64,000 nucleotides of DNA from Bacillus albus. GTDB lineage: Bacteria > Bacillota > Bacilli > Bacillales > Bacillaceae_G. How positions within the stretch are numbered: position 1 is the stretch's first letter; every line of letters begins with the position of its first letter. Where the stretch lies: contig NZ_MAOE01000111.1 of NCBI RefSeq assembly GCF_001884185.1, positions 1-64,000 on the forward strand, given 5' to 3'. Of the stretch, positions 46,531 through 57,408 are shown piece after piece. The notes under the pieces were generated by a model, which was not told where the DNA came from, did no database searches, and was given only the letters and a program-made list of their open reading frames with translations. Both the position numbers and the translations under genes were made by a program.

Positions 46531-49500
46531 ATGACAAAGCTGCAACGTATTCAAAAAGTATTGGTAGCTAACCGTGGAGAGATTGCAATTCGAGTGTTTC
46601 GAGCTTGTTCGGAACTTGGATTAAAAACAGTTGCAATCTATTCTAAAGAGGATAGTGGTTCTTATCATCGTTATAAAGCCGATGAGTCCTATTTAGTTGG
46701 GGAAGGGAAAAAGCCAATTGATGCTTATCTAGATATTGAGGGCATTATTGAGATTGCGAAAAGTAATCATGTAGATGCAATCCACCCTGGATATGGTTTC
46801 TTGTCAGAAAATATTCAATTCGCAAAACGTTGTGAAGAAGAAGGGATTATCTTTATCGGTCCAAAGAGTAAGCATTTAGATATGTTTGGAGATAAAGTGA
46901 AAGCAAGAACACAAGCGCAGCTAGCACAAATTCCAGTTATTCCTGGTAGTGATGGTCCAGTAGATTCAATAGAAGAAGTCGAAGAATTTGCTGAAAAGTA
47001 TGATTACCCGATTATTATTAAAGCTTCCCTTGGCGGTGGCGGTCGTGGTATGCGTATTGTACGAACTAGTGAAGAATTAAGAGAATCGTATAATAGAGCG
47101 AAGTCAGAAGCAAAAGCAGCCTTTGGTAATGATGAAGTATACGTAGAAAAATTCGTTGAAAAACCTAAACATATAGAAGTTCAAATTTTAGCAGATGAAG
47201 AGGGTAATGTTGTTCATTTATACGAGCGAGACTGTTCTGTACAACGTCGTCATCAAAAAGTTGTAGAAATTGCACCTAGCGTGTCACTTTCAGATGATTT
47301 GCGTCAACGTATTTGTGACGCTGCTGTGAAGTTAACGAAAAATGTAAACTATTTAAACGCAGGAACTGTTGAATTCCTTGTAAAAGATGATAACTTCTAT
47401 TTCATTGAAGTAAATCCACGTGTTCAAGTAGAACATACGATTACAGAAATGATTACAGGAGTAGACATCGTTCAATCACAAATTTTAATAGCTGATGGAC
47501 ATGCATTACATAGCAAGATAGTAGGTGTTCCAAAGCAAGATGAAGTTGTTGTACATGGATTTGCAATACAATCACGTGTAACGACTGAGGATCCACTAAA
47601 TAATTTCATGCCGGATACAGGGAAAATTATGGCATACCGATCAGGTGGTGGTTTCGGTGTTCGTCTTGATACAGGTAATAGTTTCCAAGGTGCTGTTATT
47701 ACACCGTACTATGATTCTTTACTTGTAAAAGTTACAACATGGGCACTTACTTTTGAACAAGCTGCTGCGAAAATGGAACGTAACTTAAAAGAATTCCGTA
47801 TTCGTGGTATTAAAACAAATATTCCATTCCTAGAGAATGTAGTAAAACATAAAAACTTCTTATCAGGAGAATATGACACTTCATTTATTGATGCGTCACC
47901 TGAATTATTCTTGTTCCCGAAACGTAAAGACCGCGGAACGAAAATGTTAAATTACATTGGAACAGTAACAGTAAATGGTTTCCCAGGAGTAGGGAAAAAA
48001 GAGAAACCAATTTTCCCAGATGCTCGTATACCGAATGTATTACATTCTGAGCCAATCCAAAATGGAACGAAACAAATTTTGGATGAGCGTGGAGCGGACG
48101 GATTGGTAAAATGGGTACAAGATCAAAAACGTGTACTTTTAACGGATACAACATTCCGTGATGCACATCAGTCATTACTTGCAACGCGTATTCGTACAAA
48201 AGATTTACATCAAATTGCAGAACCGACAGCGAGAATGTTACCGAATCTATTCTCAGCGGAAATGTGGGGCGGTGCAACGTTTGATGTTGCGTATCGTTTC
48301 TTAAAAGAAGATCCATGGGAACGATTACTAGATCTTCGTGAAAAAATGCCAAACGTTTTATTCCAAATGTTACTTCGTTCTTCAAATGCAGTTGGTTACA
48401 AAAACTATCCGGATAATTTAATTCAAAAGTTTGTGGAATGTTCTGCTCAAGCTGGAATTGATGTGTTCCGTATTTTTGATAGCTTAAACTGGGTAGAAGG
48501 TATGAGAGTTGCAATTGATGCTGTACGAGATACTGGTAAAATTGCAGAAGCAACTATGTGCTACACAGGAGATATTCATGATCCATTACGTAGTAAATAT
48601 GATTTAAATTACTATAAAAACTTAGCAAAAGAGTTAGAAGCATCAGGAGCTCACATTTTAGGTATTAAAGATATGGCGGGCTTACTAAAACCAAACGCAG
48701 CATATGATTTAGTTTCAGCATTAAAAGAGACGGTATCGATTCCGATTCACCTGCACACACACGATACGAGTGGGAATGGTATTTTAACGTATACGAAAGC
48801 AATTGAAGCAGGTGTTGATATTGTCGATGTAGCAGTAAGTTCTATGGCTGGTCAAACGTCACAACCAAGTGCGAACACGCTATACTATGCGTTAGGTGGA
48901 AATGAAAGACAGCCAGACGTTAATATAGATTCATTAGAAAAACTATCTCATTACTGGGAAGATGTACGTAAATACTACGCACCGTTTGAAAGTGGTATGA
49001 ATGCTCCTCATACAGAGGTATATATGCACGAAATGCCAGGCGGACAATATAGTAATTTACAACAACAAGCGAAAGCGGTTGGTTTAGGAGATCGCTTCGA
49101 TGAAGTAAAAGTAATGTACCGCCGCGTGAATGACATGTTTGGTGATATTGTTAAAGTAACACCATCATCAAAAGTTGTCGGTGATATGGCATTATTTATG
49201 GTTCAAAATCACTTAACAGAACAAGATATTTTAGAGCGTGGGCATTCTATGGACTTCCCAGGATCTGTTGTTGAAATGTTCTCAGGAGATTTAGGACAAC
49301 CATATGGTGGTTTCCCGAAAAAGCTACAAGAAATTATTTTAAAAGGAAAAGAGCCATTAACAGTAAGACCAGGTGAATTATTAGAGCCAGTAGATTTCGA
49401 CGCGTTAAAAGAAGAACTATTCCATAAACTTGGACGCGAAGTGACGATTTTTGATGTAGTTGCATATGCGTTATATCCAAAAGTGTTTATGGATTACGAA

Positions 49501-49977
49501 AAAGTTGCTGAGCTTTATGGAAATGTATCTGTGCTTGATACACCGACATTCTTCTATGGTATGAGACTTGGTGAAGAAATCGATGTGGAAATTGAACAAG
49601 GTAAAACGTTGATGGTTAAACTAGTATCAATTGGAGAGCCTCAGCCAGATGGAAATCGTGTTCTTTACTTGGAGTTTAACGGTCAACCACGTGAGATTGT
49701 TGTGAAAGACGAAAGTGTGAAAGCAACAGTGGCACAACGTGTGAAAGGAAACCGTGAAAATCCAAACCACATTAGTGCAACAATGCCAGGAACGGTTATT
49801 AAAGTAGTTGTAAAAGAAGGCGATGAAGTGAAAAAAGGCGATTCTATGGCAATTACAGAAGCGATGAAAATGGAAACGACAGTTCAAGCGCCGTTCAATG
49901 GTAAAGTGAAAAAAGTTTATGTTAACGATGGAGATGCAATTCAAACGGGTGACTTACTTATTGAATTAGATCACTAA
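46531..49977 (+). CDS. pycA: Pyruvate carboxylase
   Basis: ATP- and biotin-dependent pyruvate to oxaloacetate. 1148 residues in the standard order: biotin carboxylase (1-460; SLGGGGRGMR, ERDCSVQRRHQKVVEIAP), carboxyltransferase (about 530-820; LLTDTTFRDAHQSLLATR, LHTHDTSGN), tetramerisation segment, and biotinyl domain ending with Lys1113 in EAMKMET. AGAGGGGGAAAATC precedes the ATG. In B. subtilis DarB controls it in response to c-di-AMP, and a DarB homologue is at 16.6 kb. Single-gene transcript. Confidence 0.98.
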   Translation: MTKLQRIQKVLVANRGEIAIRVFRACSELGLKTVAIYSKEDSGSYHRYKADESYLVGEGKKPIDAYLDIEGIIEIAKSNHVDAIHPGYGFLSENIQFAKRCEEEGIIFIGPKSKHLDMFGDKVKARTQAQLAQIPVIPGSDGPVDSIEEVEEFAEKYDYPIIIKASLGGGGRGMRIVRTSEELRESYNRAKSEAKAAFGNDEVYVEKFVEKPKHIEVQILADEEGNVVHLYERDCSVQRRHQKVVEIAPSVSLSDDLRQRICDAAVKLTKNVNYLNAGTVEFLVKDDNFYFIEVNPRVQVEHTITEMITGVDIVQSQILIADGHALHSKIVGVPKQDEVVVHGFAIQSRVTTEDPLNNFMPDTGKIMAYRSGGGFGVRLDTGNSFQGAVITPYYDSLLVKVTTWALTFEQAAAKMERNLKEFRIRGIKTNIPFLENVVKHKNFLSGEYDTSFIDASPELFLFPKRKDRGTKMLNYIGTVTVNGFPGVGKKEKPIFPDARIPNVLHSEPIQNGTKQILDERGADGLVKWVQDQKRVLLTDTTFRDAHQSLLATRIRTKDLHQIAEPTARMLPNLFSAEMWGGATFDVAYRFLKEDPWERLLDLREKMPNVLFQMLLRSSNAVGYKNYPDNLIQKFVECSAQAGIDVFRIFDSLNWVEGMRVAIDAVRDTGKIAEATMCYTGDIHDPLRSKYDLNYYKNLAKELEASGAHILGIKDMAGLLKPNAAYDLVSALKETVSIPIHLHTHDTSGNGILTYTKAIEAGVDIVDVAVSSMAGQTSQPSANTLYYALGGNERQPDVNIDSLEKLSHYWEDVRKYYAPFESGMNAPHTEVYMHEMPGGQYSNLQQQAKAVGLGDRFDEVKVMYRRVNDMFGDIVKVTPSSKVVGDMALFMVQNHLTEQDILERGHSMDFPGSVVEMFSGDLGQPYGGFPKKLQEIILKGKEPLTVRPGELLEPVDFDALKEELFHKLGREVTIFDVVAYALYPKVFMDYEKVAELYGNVSVLDTPTFFYGMRLGEEIDVEIEQGKTLMVKLVSIGEPQPDGNRVLYLEFNGQPREIVVKDESVKATVAQRVKGNRENPNHISATMPGTVIKVVVKEGDEVKKGDSMAITEAMKMETTVQAPFNGKVKKVYVNDGDAIQTGDLLIELDH

Positions 49978-49983
49978 AATAGG

Positions 49984-50011
49984 AAAGAGCTGTGTAAATG
50001 CAGCTCTTTTT
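49984..50011 (+). terminator. Terminator of pycA
   Basis: AAAGAGCTG...CAGCTCTTT stem with an eight-base loop, then TTCTTT. Confidence 0.88.
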
Positions 50012-50023
50012 CTTTATTACGAA

Positions 50024-50054
50024 AAAATACCTTGCCAATTCGGCAAGGTATTTT
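50024..50054. terminator. Terminator of ctaA (minus), also read from pycA side
   Basis: AAAATACCTTGCC-AATTC-GGCAAGGTATTTT stem, 13 pairs; A-run on the left gives a U-run for the minus strand. Confidence 0.9.
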
Positions 50055-50063
50055 AATGTGGAT

Positions 50064-50999
50064 TTATTTTGTTTGTTTAGAAGTTGATGCAGCTTCTTTT
50101 GCATTCACTTTACTTCTAGTACCTAACATAACTAAATAGCAAAGTACAGCAAACAAGCAAGAAATGAATAGTGAATGTAATAATGCCATTGCTAAACTAG
50201 CATTTGTAAATACAACTAAAATCCCTACGATAGCTTGAAGTGTAACAAGGATAAATGAAATAATCCATCCCCAGTATACGACAGGCTGCTGTTTGTAATG
50301 ACGAATAGCGAGAATCATCGCGTATAGTATCCAAGCGAAAATTAACATCGCTGCAACTCTATGTCCCATTTGAACCCATTCATGTAACTGAGTTGGCATA
50401 GGTCTATTTTTGCTACATAAAGGAAAGTCTGGACAGGCTAAGCTAGCTCGTTCGTGACGTACTAAAGCACCTGTGTAGACAACGAGATAACAGTAAATTG
50501 TTACACCGTAAATATGAAATTTCATTTTTTTGTCCATAATAAGTGAACGTGCATCAAATTTTTGGTCAATTTCAAAGATCAGACACGTTAATAAAATAAC
50601 AGAAGCAAATGAAATTAAGGAAATACCGAAATGGATAGCAAGTACAGCTGGCATTTGCCCCCAAACAACTGCTGCAGCTCCCATTAATGCTTGTGCAACT
50701 AAAAATACGAAGGATAAAATTGCTAACGTTTTTGTTTCGCGCACATGTTTATAATATTTCCAGGACAAAATACAAAGGAGAGTGACAAGAATTCCTGCTG
50801 ATCCTGATGTAAGGCGATGACTTAGTTCAATAATAGTTTCCATTGATAAATTAGATGGAACAAATTCACCGTTACAAAGTGGCCATGATTTACCGCATCC
50901 TTGGCCAGAACCTGTTTTTGTAACTAAGGCGCCTCCTAATAAAACTATTAATAAATCAAGACTCGTAATGACTGCTAACCATTTAATAAAGCGTTGCAA
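50064..50999 (-). CDS. ctaA: Heme A synthase
   Basis: Oxidises heme O to heme A for the caa3 oxidase. 311 residues, eight helices. First outer loop [22 protein letters not shown] and second [13 protein letters not shown] each carry a Cys pair, and His residues in helices 2, 4, 6 and 8 ([34 protein letters not shown]) are heme ligands of the family. AAGATGGTGAAAGAG region precedes the ATG. Divergent from ctaB, standard for Bacillus. Confidence 0.95.
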
Positions 51000-51495
51000 T
51001 CTCTTTCACCATCTTTCTGCTATGAAGTTATTGCGAAATATTTTCATTCCATTATGTATAGAATAAAACGCGCTAGTTCCTATGATATATAAAAAATAAT
51101 AAAATAGCAAAGAAATGACGGGTGGAGATAGGGGAGAGAAAATGGGTGTGGAAATAAGATATATAAGGAAATTTTTAGGTGAAAAATAGGCTATTTTGAA
51201 AAGAAATGGGGAGAATACGTGTTAAATATGACAAAAAAGTTTATGATAGAAGGTAACATCATGTTATGATATGGATAAGTAACAATTAAGTTTTTACATT
51301 CGACACAAAAAGTTCATGTTTTCTTCACAAAATGTTCGGGAAATATGATTTAATATATTGGAGTATGGGCGTAGATTAGTAGTAGAATGGGTTAACAATG
51401 TTTCTACTGTAATAATATTGCTATATAGAAGCGAAATATTTCATTCGAAATAGGCGCAAAAAGAAAGATGAAAGTTTTAAGAGGGGGTTAAAGTG
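51000..51495. other. Divergent ctaA-ctaB control region
   Basis: 496 AT-rich bases. In B. subtilis this region is controlled by ResD, CcpA and others. I see TTCACAAAATGTTC at about 51325, resembling ResD half-sites, and a short repeat ATCAT-GTT-ATGAT near 51267, but no firm promoter. No hidden gene. Confidence 0.4.
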
Positions 51496-52419
51496 ATGAA
51501 CCATGCAACAAGTGAGCTGCATGATGAGTCTGCTGTTACAATTGTACCGGAAACAACTCGGTTACAAGATTTGAAAGCACTCGTTAAAATGGGGATTGTA
51601 AACTCAAATACACTTACTGTATTTACAGGATTTTGGTTGGCATTACACTTTAATGGATTAAGTGTGATGGACAATCTGGATAAGTTATTTTTTACAATCG
51701 TTGGTTCTGGATTAGTTATGGCAGGGGTATGTTGTTTGAATAACTACATTGATCGAGACATCGATCCATTAATGGAAAGAACAAAGACCCGTCCAACGGT
51801 TACTGGAAAGTATAAACCAGGATTTGCACTTACATTTGGATTAGTTATATTACTTCTTGGATTTGTATTTTTATTATTAACAACACCAATGGCAGTGTTA
51901 ATGGGGTTTATTGGTGCTTTCACATATGTTGTTCTATATAGTTTATGGACAAAAAGAAAGTATACACTAAATACTGTTGTAGGTAGTATCTCTGGTGCAG
52001 TTCCACCTTTAATTGGATGGGCAGCAATCGATCCATCTTTAGGTCATCCAATTGCTTGGATGTTATTTTTGATTATGTTTATTTGGCAAATCCCACATTT
52101 CCTTGCATTAGCAATGAAACGTGTTGATGAATATCGAAATGCAGGAATTCCAATGCTTCCTGTAGTTCATGGATTTGAAATTACGAAACGCCAAATTATG
52201 ATTTGGACAGTATGTTTATTACCACTACCATTTTATATGAGTGGACTAGGGATAACATTTATGGTAATTGCAACACTGCTTAACATCGGTTGGATCATTT
52301 TAGGATTTTATGGCTTCCGTAAGCAAGATGACATCAAATGGTCCGTACAAATGTTTGTTTATTCCCTAAATTATTTAACAATCTTATTTGTATCAATGAT
52401 TGTAGTTACATTCTTCTAA
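51496..52419 (+). CDS. ctaB: Protoheme IX farnesyltransferase (heme O synthase)
   Basis: Adds farnesyl to heme B; UbiA prenyltransferase, 307 residues and nine helices. Diphosphate-binding motif [20 protein letters not shown] and second motif [23 protein letters not shown] 51496 is preferred over GTG 51493 because GAGGGGGTTAAAGTG fits it better. Feeds CtaA and then the CtaD heme-copper centre. Confidence 0.95.
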   Translation: MNHATSELHDESAVTIVPETTRLQDLKALVKMGIVNSNTLTVFTGFWLALHFNGLSVMDNLDKLFFTIVGSGLVMAGVCCLNNYIDRDIDPLMERTKTRPTVTGKYKPGFALTFGLVILLLGFVFLLLTTPMAVLMGFIGAFTYVVLYSLWTKRKYTLNTVVGSISGAVPPLIGWAAIDPSLGHPIAWMLFLIMFIWQIPHFLALAMKRVDEYRNAGIPMLPVVHGFEITKRQIMIWTVCLLPLPFYMSGLGITFMVIATLLNIGWIILGFYGFRKQDDIKWSVQMFVYSLNYLTILFVSMIVVTFF

Positions 52420-52512
52420 GACAACGGCATAATTGGATTTCTTTACGTTGAGATTTACTTTACTTAACTATAAAGTACAATCTAATTCACAAGGAAAGTG
52501 GGGGTTGTTTGT

Positions 52513-53562
52513 ATGAAGAAACAGTGGCGACTGCTTTCGTTCGTTTCACTGCTGGCTTTACTGTTAGGGGGATGCGGTAAAGCCTTTCAATCTACTTTAA
52601 TTCCGCAAGGAGAAGTAGCAAAAATGCAATATGATCTGCTCTTACTAGCAAGTGCGATCATGGTAGGAGTAGTACTAGTAGTTACTATTATTTTCTTATA
52701 TGTAATTGTGCGTTTCCGACAAAAGAAAGGTCAGGAAGATTATATTCCGGAGCAAGTTGAAGGGAATCACAAACTAGAAATTATATGGACAGTTATTCCG
52801 ATTATTCTTTTGTTAATCTTAGCTGTTCCGACGGTTACATATACATTCAAACTTGCTGATGTAAGTGCAATGGAGAAAAAGAATATTGATAAAGATACTA
52901 TCGTTGTTGATGTAACAGCGAATCTTTATTGGTGGGAATTTTCTTATAAATCAGAAAAAATAGTAACTTCTCAAGATTTAGTCATCCCCACAGGTAAGAA
53001 AGTGTATTTGAATTTGAAGGGTGCCGATATTAAACATTCGTTTTGGGTTCCATCTTTAGCTGGGAAAATGGATACAAACACAGATAATGTGAACAAAATG
53101 TGGTTAAAGGCAGATAAATCGGGCACTTATAATGGTTTTTGTACAGAATTTTGCGGCCCATCACATTCTTTAATGCAATTCAAAGTGAAAGCTTTAGATG
53201 AAAGCGAGTACAAACAGTGGCTTGCTGATATGAAGAAGATTGATGGGAAGAAAGAAGTAGCCTCAACGAAGGCACAAGAAGGCCAAGAAATATTTAATAA
53301 GAGCTGTATTGGTTGTCACGCAGTTGGATCTAATGATAGTAGACCACCTTCCGCTCGTATCGCACCAAACTTAGCAAACTTTGCGGATCGCGATACGGTT
53401 GCCGGTATTGCCGAAAACAATGAAGAAAACTTAAAAAAATGGCTGAAAGATCCTGAAAATATGAAACCAGGAAATAAAATGACTGGTAAGTATGGCAACT
53501 TAACGGATGATCAAATTGATGCATTAAATGCATACTTACAAACGTTAAAAGTTGAAAAGTAA
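52513..53562 (+). CDS. ctaC: caa3 cytochrome c oxidase subunit II
   Basis: 349 residues. Lipoprotein signal with Cys21 (LLLGGCGK), two membrane helices (40-65, 87-110), CuA domain (HSFWVPSLAGKMD, FCTEFCGPSHSLMQF with the two Cys, His and Met ligands), then a fused cytochrome c domain (SCIGCHAVGS, heme CxxCH) to the end. Fusion to cytochrome c is what makes this the caa3 type. ATG 52513 follows GTGGGGGTTG; the frame opens 15 bases earlier. Confidence 0.97.
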   Translation: MKKQWRLLSFVSLLALLLGGCGKAFQSTLIPQGEVAKMQYDLLLLASAIMVGVVLVVTIIFLYVIVRFRQKKGQEDYIPEQVEGNHKLEIIWTVIPIILLLILAVPTVTYTFKLADVSAMEKKNIDKDTIVVDVTANLYWWEFSYKSEKIVTSQDLVIPTGKKVYLNLKGADIKHSFWVPSLAGKMDTNTDNVNKMWLKADKSGTYNGFCTEFCGPSHSLMQFKVKALDESEYKQWLADMKKIDGKKEVASTKAQEGQEIFNKSCIGCHAVGSNDSRPPSARIAPNLANFADRDTVAGIAENNEENLKKWLKDPENMKPGNKMTGKYGNLTDDQIDALNAYLQTLKVEK

Positions 53563-53595
53563 AGAGGGATTATTCGCGAAGGGGAGGTTGAAAAC

Positions 53596-55458
53596 GTGAG
53601 TTCTGTAGCAAAAAAACAGGGGATGGGTGCTGTCATATGGGATTATTTAACGACAGTAGACCATAAAAAGATTGCCATTCTCTATTTAATTGCAGGTGGA
53701 TTGTTTTTTGTAATAGGCGGAATAGAAGCTCTATTTATTCGCCTTCAATTAGCGATTCCTAACAACGCTTTTCTTGTTGGGGATGCTTATAATCAAGTAT
53801 TAACGATGCACGGTACAACAATGATTTTCCTCGCAGCTATGCCACTCGTGTTTGCATTTATGAACGCCGCTGTACCACTTCAAATTGGTGCACGTGATGT
53901 AGCGTTCCCGTTTTTGAATTCACTTGGATTTTGGTTATTTTTCTTTGGTGGAGTATTTTTAAATTTAAGTTGGTTTTTAGGTGGAGCACCTGATGCAGGA
54001 TGGACATCTTACGCATCTTTAGCTTTAGCTTCTAAAGGCCATGGTGTTGATTTTTATGTACTCGGCTTACAAATCTCCGGTATTGGTACATTAATTGGAG
54101 GTATTAACTTCCTTGTAACTATTATTAATATGCGTGCACCAGGGATGACGTATATGCGTATGCCGATGTTTACATGGACGACATTTGTAACATCTTCACT
54201 AATATTATTCGCTTTTCCGCCGTTAACTGTAGGATTAGGACTTTTAATGTTAGATCGTTTATTTGGAACAAGTTTCTTTAATCCAGCATTGGGCGGCAAT
54301 ACGATTATATGGGAGCATTTATTCTGGATTTTCGGTCATCCAGAAGTATACATTCTTATACTCCCAGCTTTCGGAATATTCTCAGAAATCTTCGCGACAT
54401 TTTCGAAAAAACGATTATTTGGTTATTCGTCGATGGTGTTCGCGACAGTATTAATTGGATTTTTAGGATTTATGGTATGGGCGCATCATATGTTTACTGT
54501 TGGGCTTGGTCCAGTTGCAAATGCTATCTTCTCAGTTGCAACAATGGCGATTGCAGTACCGACTGGTATTAAAATATTCAACTGGCTCTTTACAATGTGG
54601 GGAGGAAGTATTCGTTTTACGACACCGATGATGTGGGCGGTAGCTTTCATTCCATCATTCGTAATGGGGGGAGTTACAGGTGTTATGTTAGCATCTGCAC
54701 CAGCGGATTATCAATTTCATGATAACTATTTCGTAGTAGCTCACTTTCATTATGTAATCGTCGGCGGTGTTGTATTTGGTTTACTTGCCGGAGCTCATTA
54801 TTATTGGCCACTAATGTTTAACAAAGTTTTGAATGAAACGTTAGGAAAGATAACATTTTGGTTATTCTTTATCGGTTTCCATTTAACGTTCTTTATTCAG
54901 CATTTCCTTGGGTTAATTGGTATGCCACGTCGTTACTACACATATCTTGAAGGCCAAGGGTTGGAAATGGGGAATATGATTAGTTCAATTGGAGCGATAT
55001 TTATGGCTCTTGGAACGATTGTTCTTCTATTCAATGTAATTAAAACGACAGTTTCAAAAGAAAAGGCTGGTCGAGATCCATGGGATGCGCGTACATTAGA
55101 ATGGACAATGCCAGCGCCTACACCAGAATATAACTTTAAACAATTACCATTTGTTCGCGGGTTAGATCCGTTTTGGATTGAAAAACGTGAAGGGAACAAA
55201 GAGATGACAGCGGCGGAACCAGTTGGTGATATTCATATGCCGAATCCATCATTTTCACCATTTGTCATTTCTTTAGGATTGTTTATAGCGGCATTCGGTG
55301 CAATGTATATGCAGGGTGGAAAAGATAAGTTTTGGTTATTAGTAGCAATTATCGGTTTAATCATTACATTTGGCGCGATGTTCCTACGTTCAGTAATCGA
55401 TGATCACGGATATCATATTCATAAGGAAGATTTAGAAGATAAGGGGGGCAAGGCATAA
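53596..55458 (+). CDS. ctaD: caa3 cytochrome c oxidase subunit I
   Basis: 620 residues, heme a, heme a3 and CuB site. Ligand motifs: TMHGTTMIFL, GHPEVYILILPAFG (His-Glu-Tyr of CuB and the cross-linked Tyr), AHHMFTVG, and AHFHYVIVGG. The long C-terminal tail with two more helices is usual in Bacillus CtaD. GTG start after GGGGAGGTTGAAAAC. Its TAA shares one base with the ctaE ATG. Confidence 0.97.
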   Translation: MSSVAKKQGMGAVIWDYLTTVDHKKIAILYLIAGGLFFVIGGIEALFIRLQLAIPNNAFLVGDAYNQVLTMHGTTMIFLAAMPLVFAFMNAAVPLQIGARDVAFPFLNSLGFWLFFFGGVFLNLSWFLGGAPDAGWTSYASLALASKGHGVDFYVLGLQISGIGTLIGGINFLVTIINMRAPGMTYMRMPMFTWTTFVTSSLILFAFPPLTVGLGLLMLDRLFGTSFFNPALGGNTIIWEHLFWIFGHPEVYILILPAFGIFSEIFATFSKKRLFGYSSMVFATVLIGFLGFMVWAHHMFTVGLGPVANAIFSVATMAIAVPTGIKIFNWLFTMWGGSIRFTTPMMWAVAFIPSFVMGGVTGVMLASAPADYQFHDNYFVVAHFHYVIVGGVVFGLLAGAHYYWPLMFNKVLNETLGKITFWLFFIGFHLTFFIQHFLGLIGMPRRYYTYLEGQGLEMGNMISSIGAIFMALGTIVLLFNVIKTTVSKEKAGRDPWDARTLEWTMPAPTPEYNFKQLPFVRGLDPFWIEKREGNKEMTAAEPVGDIHMPNPSFSPFVISLGLFIAAFGAMYMQGGKDKFWLLVAIIGLIITFGAMFLRSVIDDHGYHIHKEDLEDKGGKA

Positions 55459-56081
55459 TGCATGTAGATGAAAAATTAACGAATGAAACATTTCCAGCAG
55501 AGCCTGAAAAAGCAACCCTTGAAGGGAAAAATAAGTTTGTCGGTTTTTGGTTATTTCTTGGAGGCGAAACAGTATTGTTCGCTTCCTTATTTGGCACATA
55601 TTTGGCGTTAAAGAATTCTACAAATGGTGGGCCAACATCTCAAGAGATGTTCCAAATGCCACTCGTTTTCATTATGACGATGCTCTTATTAACGAGTAGT
55701 TTAACGAGCGTATATGCGATGTATCATATGAAAAACTTTAACTTTAAAAAAATGCAACTTTGGCTACTAGTAACAGTGCTGTTAGGTTTAGGTTTTTTAG
55801 GATTTGAGATATATGAGTTTTATCATTATACACATGAATTTAAGCATACTATGAGAAGTAGTGCATTTGGTTCCGCGTTTTATGCTCTTGTTGGTACACA
55901 TGGACTCCACGTATTGTTTGGATTATGTTGGATTTTAACATTAATCTTTAGAAATGCGAAGAGAGGTCTAAATTTATACAATGCACCGAAGTTTTATGTT
56001 GCATCAATTTATTGGCACTTTATTGACGTAGTGTGGGTGTTTATTTTCACTGTAGTATACTTGATGGGAATGGTGGGATAA
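55458..56081 (+). CDS. ctaE: Cytochrome c oxidase subunit III
   Basis: 207 residues, five helices. KFVGFWLFLGGETVLFASLFGTYLAL and FGSAFYALVGTHGLHVLFGL, then YWHFIDVVWVFIF, are subunit III signatures. It overlaps ctaD by one base (TAATG), with AAGGGGGGCAAGGC as ribosome site in the end of ctaD, so translation is coupled. Confidence 0.96.
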   Translation: MHVDEKLTNETFPAEPEKATLEGKNKFVGFWLFLGGETVLFASLFGTYLALKNSTNGGPTSQEMFQMPLVFIMTMLLLTSSLTSVYAMYHMKNFNFKKMQLWLLVTVLLGLGFLGFEIYEFYHYTHEFKHTMRSSAFGSAFYALVGTHGLHVLFGLCWILTLIFRNAKRGLNLYNAPKFYVASIYWHFIDVVWVFIFTVVYLMGMVG

Positions 56082-56084
56082 ACA

Positions 56085-56417
56085 ATGGCGATAAAGCAAA
56101 CGAATAATCCTAAAGTTGATCTTGTTTATCGGAAGAGAAAAAGTGCAGAGGAAATGAAGCATCAAGTTATTACATTTGCATTAATGATTTTTTTAACATT
56201 AGTTGCATTTGCGGCAGTAGCATATCCGAAAACTTTTAGTCCGACTTTCTCAGTACCATTTATTTTACTATTAGCGGTGGTACAAGTAATTTTTCAATTG
56301 TATTATTTTATGCATATGAGTCATAAAGGACATGAAGCGGCAAGTTTCTTTCTGTATTCTGGTCTGTTAATCGGGTTAATTACAATTTTAGCTTTTATGA
56401 CAATTGTGTGGATTTGA
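56085..56417 (+). CDS. ctaF: Cytochrome c oxidase subunit IV (bacillary)
   Basis: 110 residues, three helices: VITFALMIFLTLVAFAAVAY, FSVPFILLLAVVQVIFQLYYFMHM with the conserved HMSHKGHE turn, and FLYSGLLIGLITILAFMTIVWI. Starts three bases after ctaE, ribosome site GGAATGGTGGGAT within ctaE. Confidence 0.94.
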   Translation: MAIKQTNNPKVDLVYRKRKSAEEMKHQVITFALMIFLTLVAFAAVAYPKTFSPTFSVPFILLLAVVQVIFQLYYFMHMSHKGHEAASFFLYSGLLIGLITILAFMTIVWI

Positions 56418-56430
56418 AAAGTGAAGAATA

Positions 56431-56457
56431 AGGGAGCTTGTGTCGTCACAGCTCCCT
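56431..56457 (+). terminator. Hairpin between ctaF and ctaG
   Basis: AGGGAGCT-T-GTG-TCGT-CAC-AGCTCCCT, 11 pairs with one bulged T, followed only by CTTCATG. Probably a partial terminator or processing site that lowers ctaG. Confidence 0.6.
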
Positions 56458-56502
56458 CTTCATGTTATGTGGAAGGGTAACCTTAAGAAGGTAGGTGTGA
56501 CA

Positions 56503-57408
56503 ATGAGTAACTTATGGATATTTGGTTTTCAAGCTCTATGGAGTCCGATCTTTTTACTATTTATGCTTTCGATCCTTATCGGGTACTTTTTAATTATTGG
56601 GCCATATAGAATGCGATTTGAACATGCGACAAAGGTAAGTAAGAAGCAAGTTTTTTATTTTACGACCGGGATTGTTCTTTTGTATTTTGTGAAGGGAGGG
56701 CCTATCGATTTAATTGGTCATATTATATTTAGTGCACATATGTTTGAAATGGCAGTCATGTATATTGCCGTTCCACCGTTATTGTTGCTTGGTATACCAG
56801 TATGGTTATATCGTTACATTACTTCTTTTAAGTTCGTTCAAAGTATATTGAAGATATTTGCTAAGCCACTTATTGCATTGTTTGTATTTAATGGCCTGTT
56901 TTCTTTTTATCATTTACCAGTTGTTTTTGACACAGTAAAACAAAGTCAAATTGCTCATCCTATTTGTCTCGCTATATTGTTCTTTACAGCAATCATGATG
57001 TGGTGGCCGATGCTAAATCCATTACCAGAATATCAAACGTTAAGTGATATAAAGAAACTTGGTTATATGTTTGCTAACGGTATATTATTAACGCCAGCTT
57101 GTGCGTTAATTATTTTTGCGACGGCACCATTATTTGCAACGTATACGGATCCGGCTGCTTGGATGAAGGCGATGGAACTATGTGTACCAGCGGGAACTTT
57201 ATCTGATTTAAATATAACTGGACCGGAATTTTTACACTGGATGCCGGTCGTGCAAGATCAACAAACAGGCGGCATCATTATGAAAATTGTCCAGGAAATA
57301 GTGTACGGTACGATAATTGGCTATGTATTTTTTAGGTGGGCGCGTAGAGAGCGTGAAAAGGATAAAGAACAGTTGCAACAATTACCGCCGTATTTACAGA
57401 CGAAATAA
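56503..57408 (+). CDS. ctaG: Cytochrome c oxidase assembly factor CtaG (caa3_CtaG family)
   Basis: 301 residues, seven or more helices. FSAHMFEMAVMYIAVPPLLLLGIP, WWPMLNP and PVVQDQQTGGIIMKIVQEIVYGTIIGYVFFRW are family segments. It is needed for formation of active caa3 oxidase, probably with copper delivery to CuB; unrelated to the Cox11 type also called CtaG. ATG 56503 follows AAGGTAGGTG; the longer frame from 56440 runs through the hairpin before it. Confidence 0.93.
   Translation: MSNLWIFGFQALWSPIFLLFMLSILIGYFLIIGPYRMRFEHATKVSKKQVFYFTTGIVLLYFVKGGPIDLIGHIIFSAHMFEMAVMYIAVPPLLLLGIPVWLYRYITSFKFVQSILKIFAKPLIALFVFNGLFSFYHLPVVFDTVKQSQIAHPICLAILFFTAIMMWWPMLNPLPEYQTLSDIKKLGYMFANGILLTPACALIIFATAPLFATYTDPAAWMKAMELCVPAGTLSDLNITGPEFLHWMPVVQDQQTGGIIMKIVQEIVYGTIIGYVFFRWARREREKDKEQLQQLPPYLQTK

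Noticed and set aside
47885-48553. 222-codon minus-strand frame inside pycA
   Set aside because: Antisense shadow of the carboxyltransferase domain; His/Leu-rich translation and no ribosome site.
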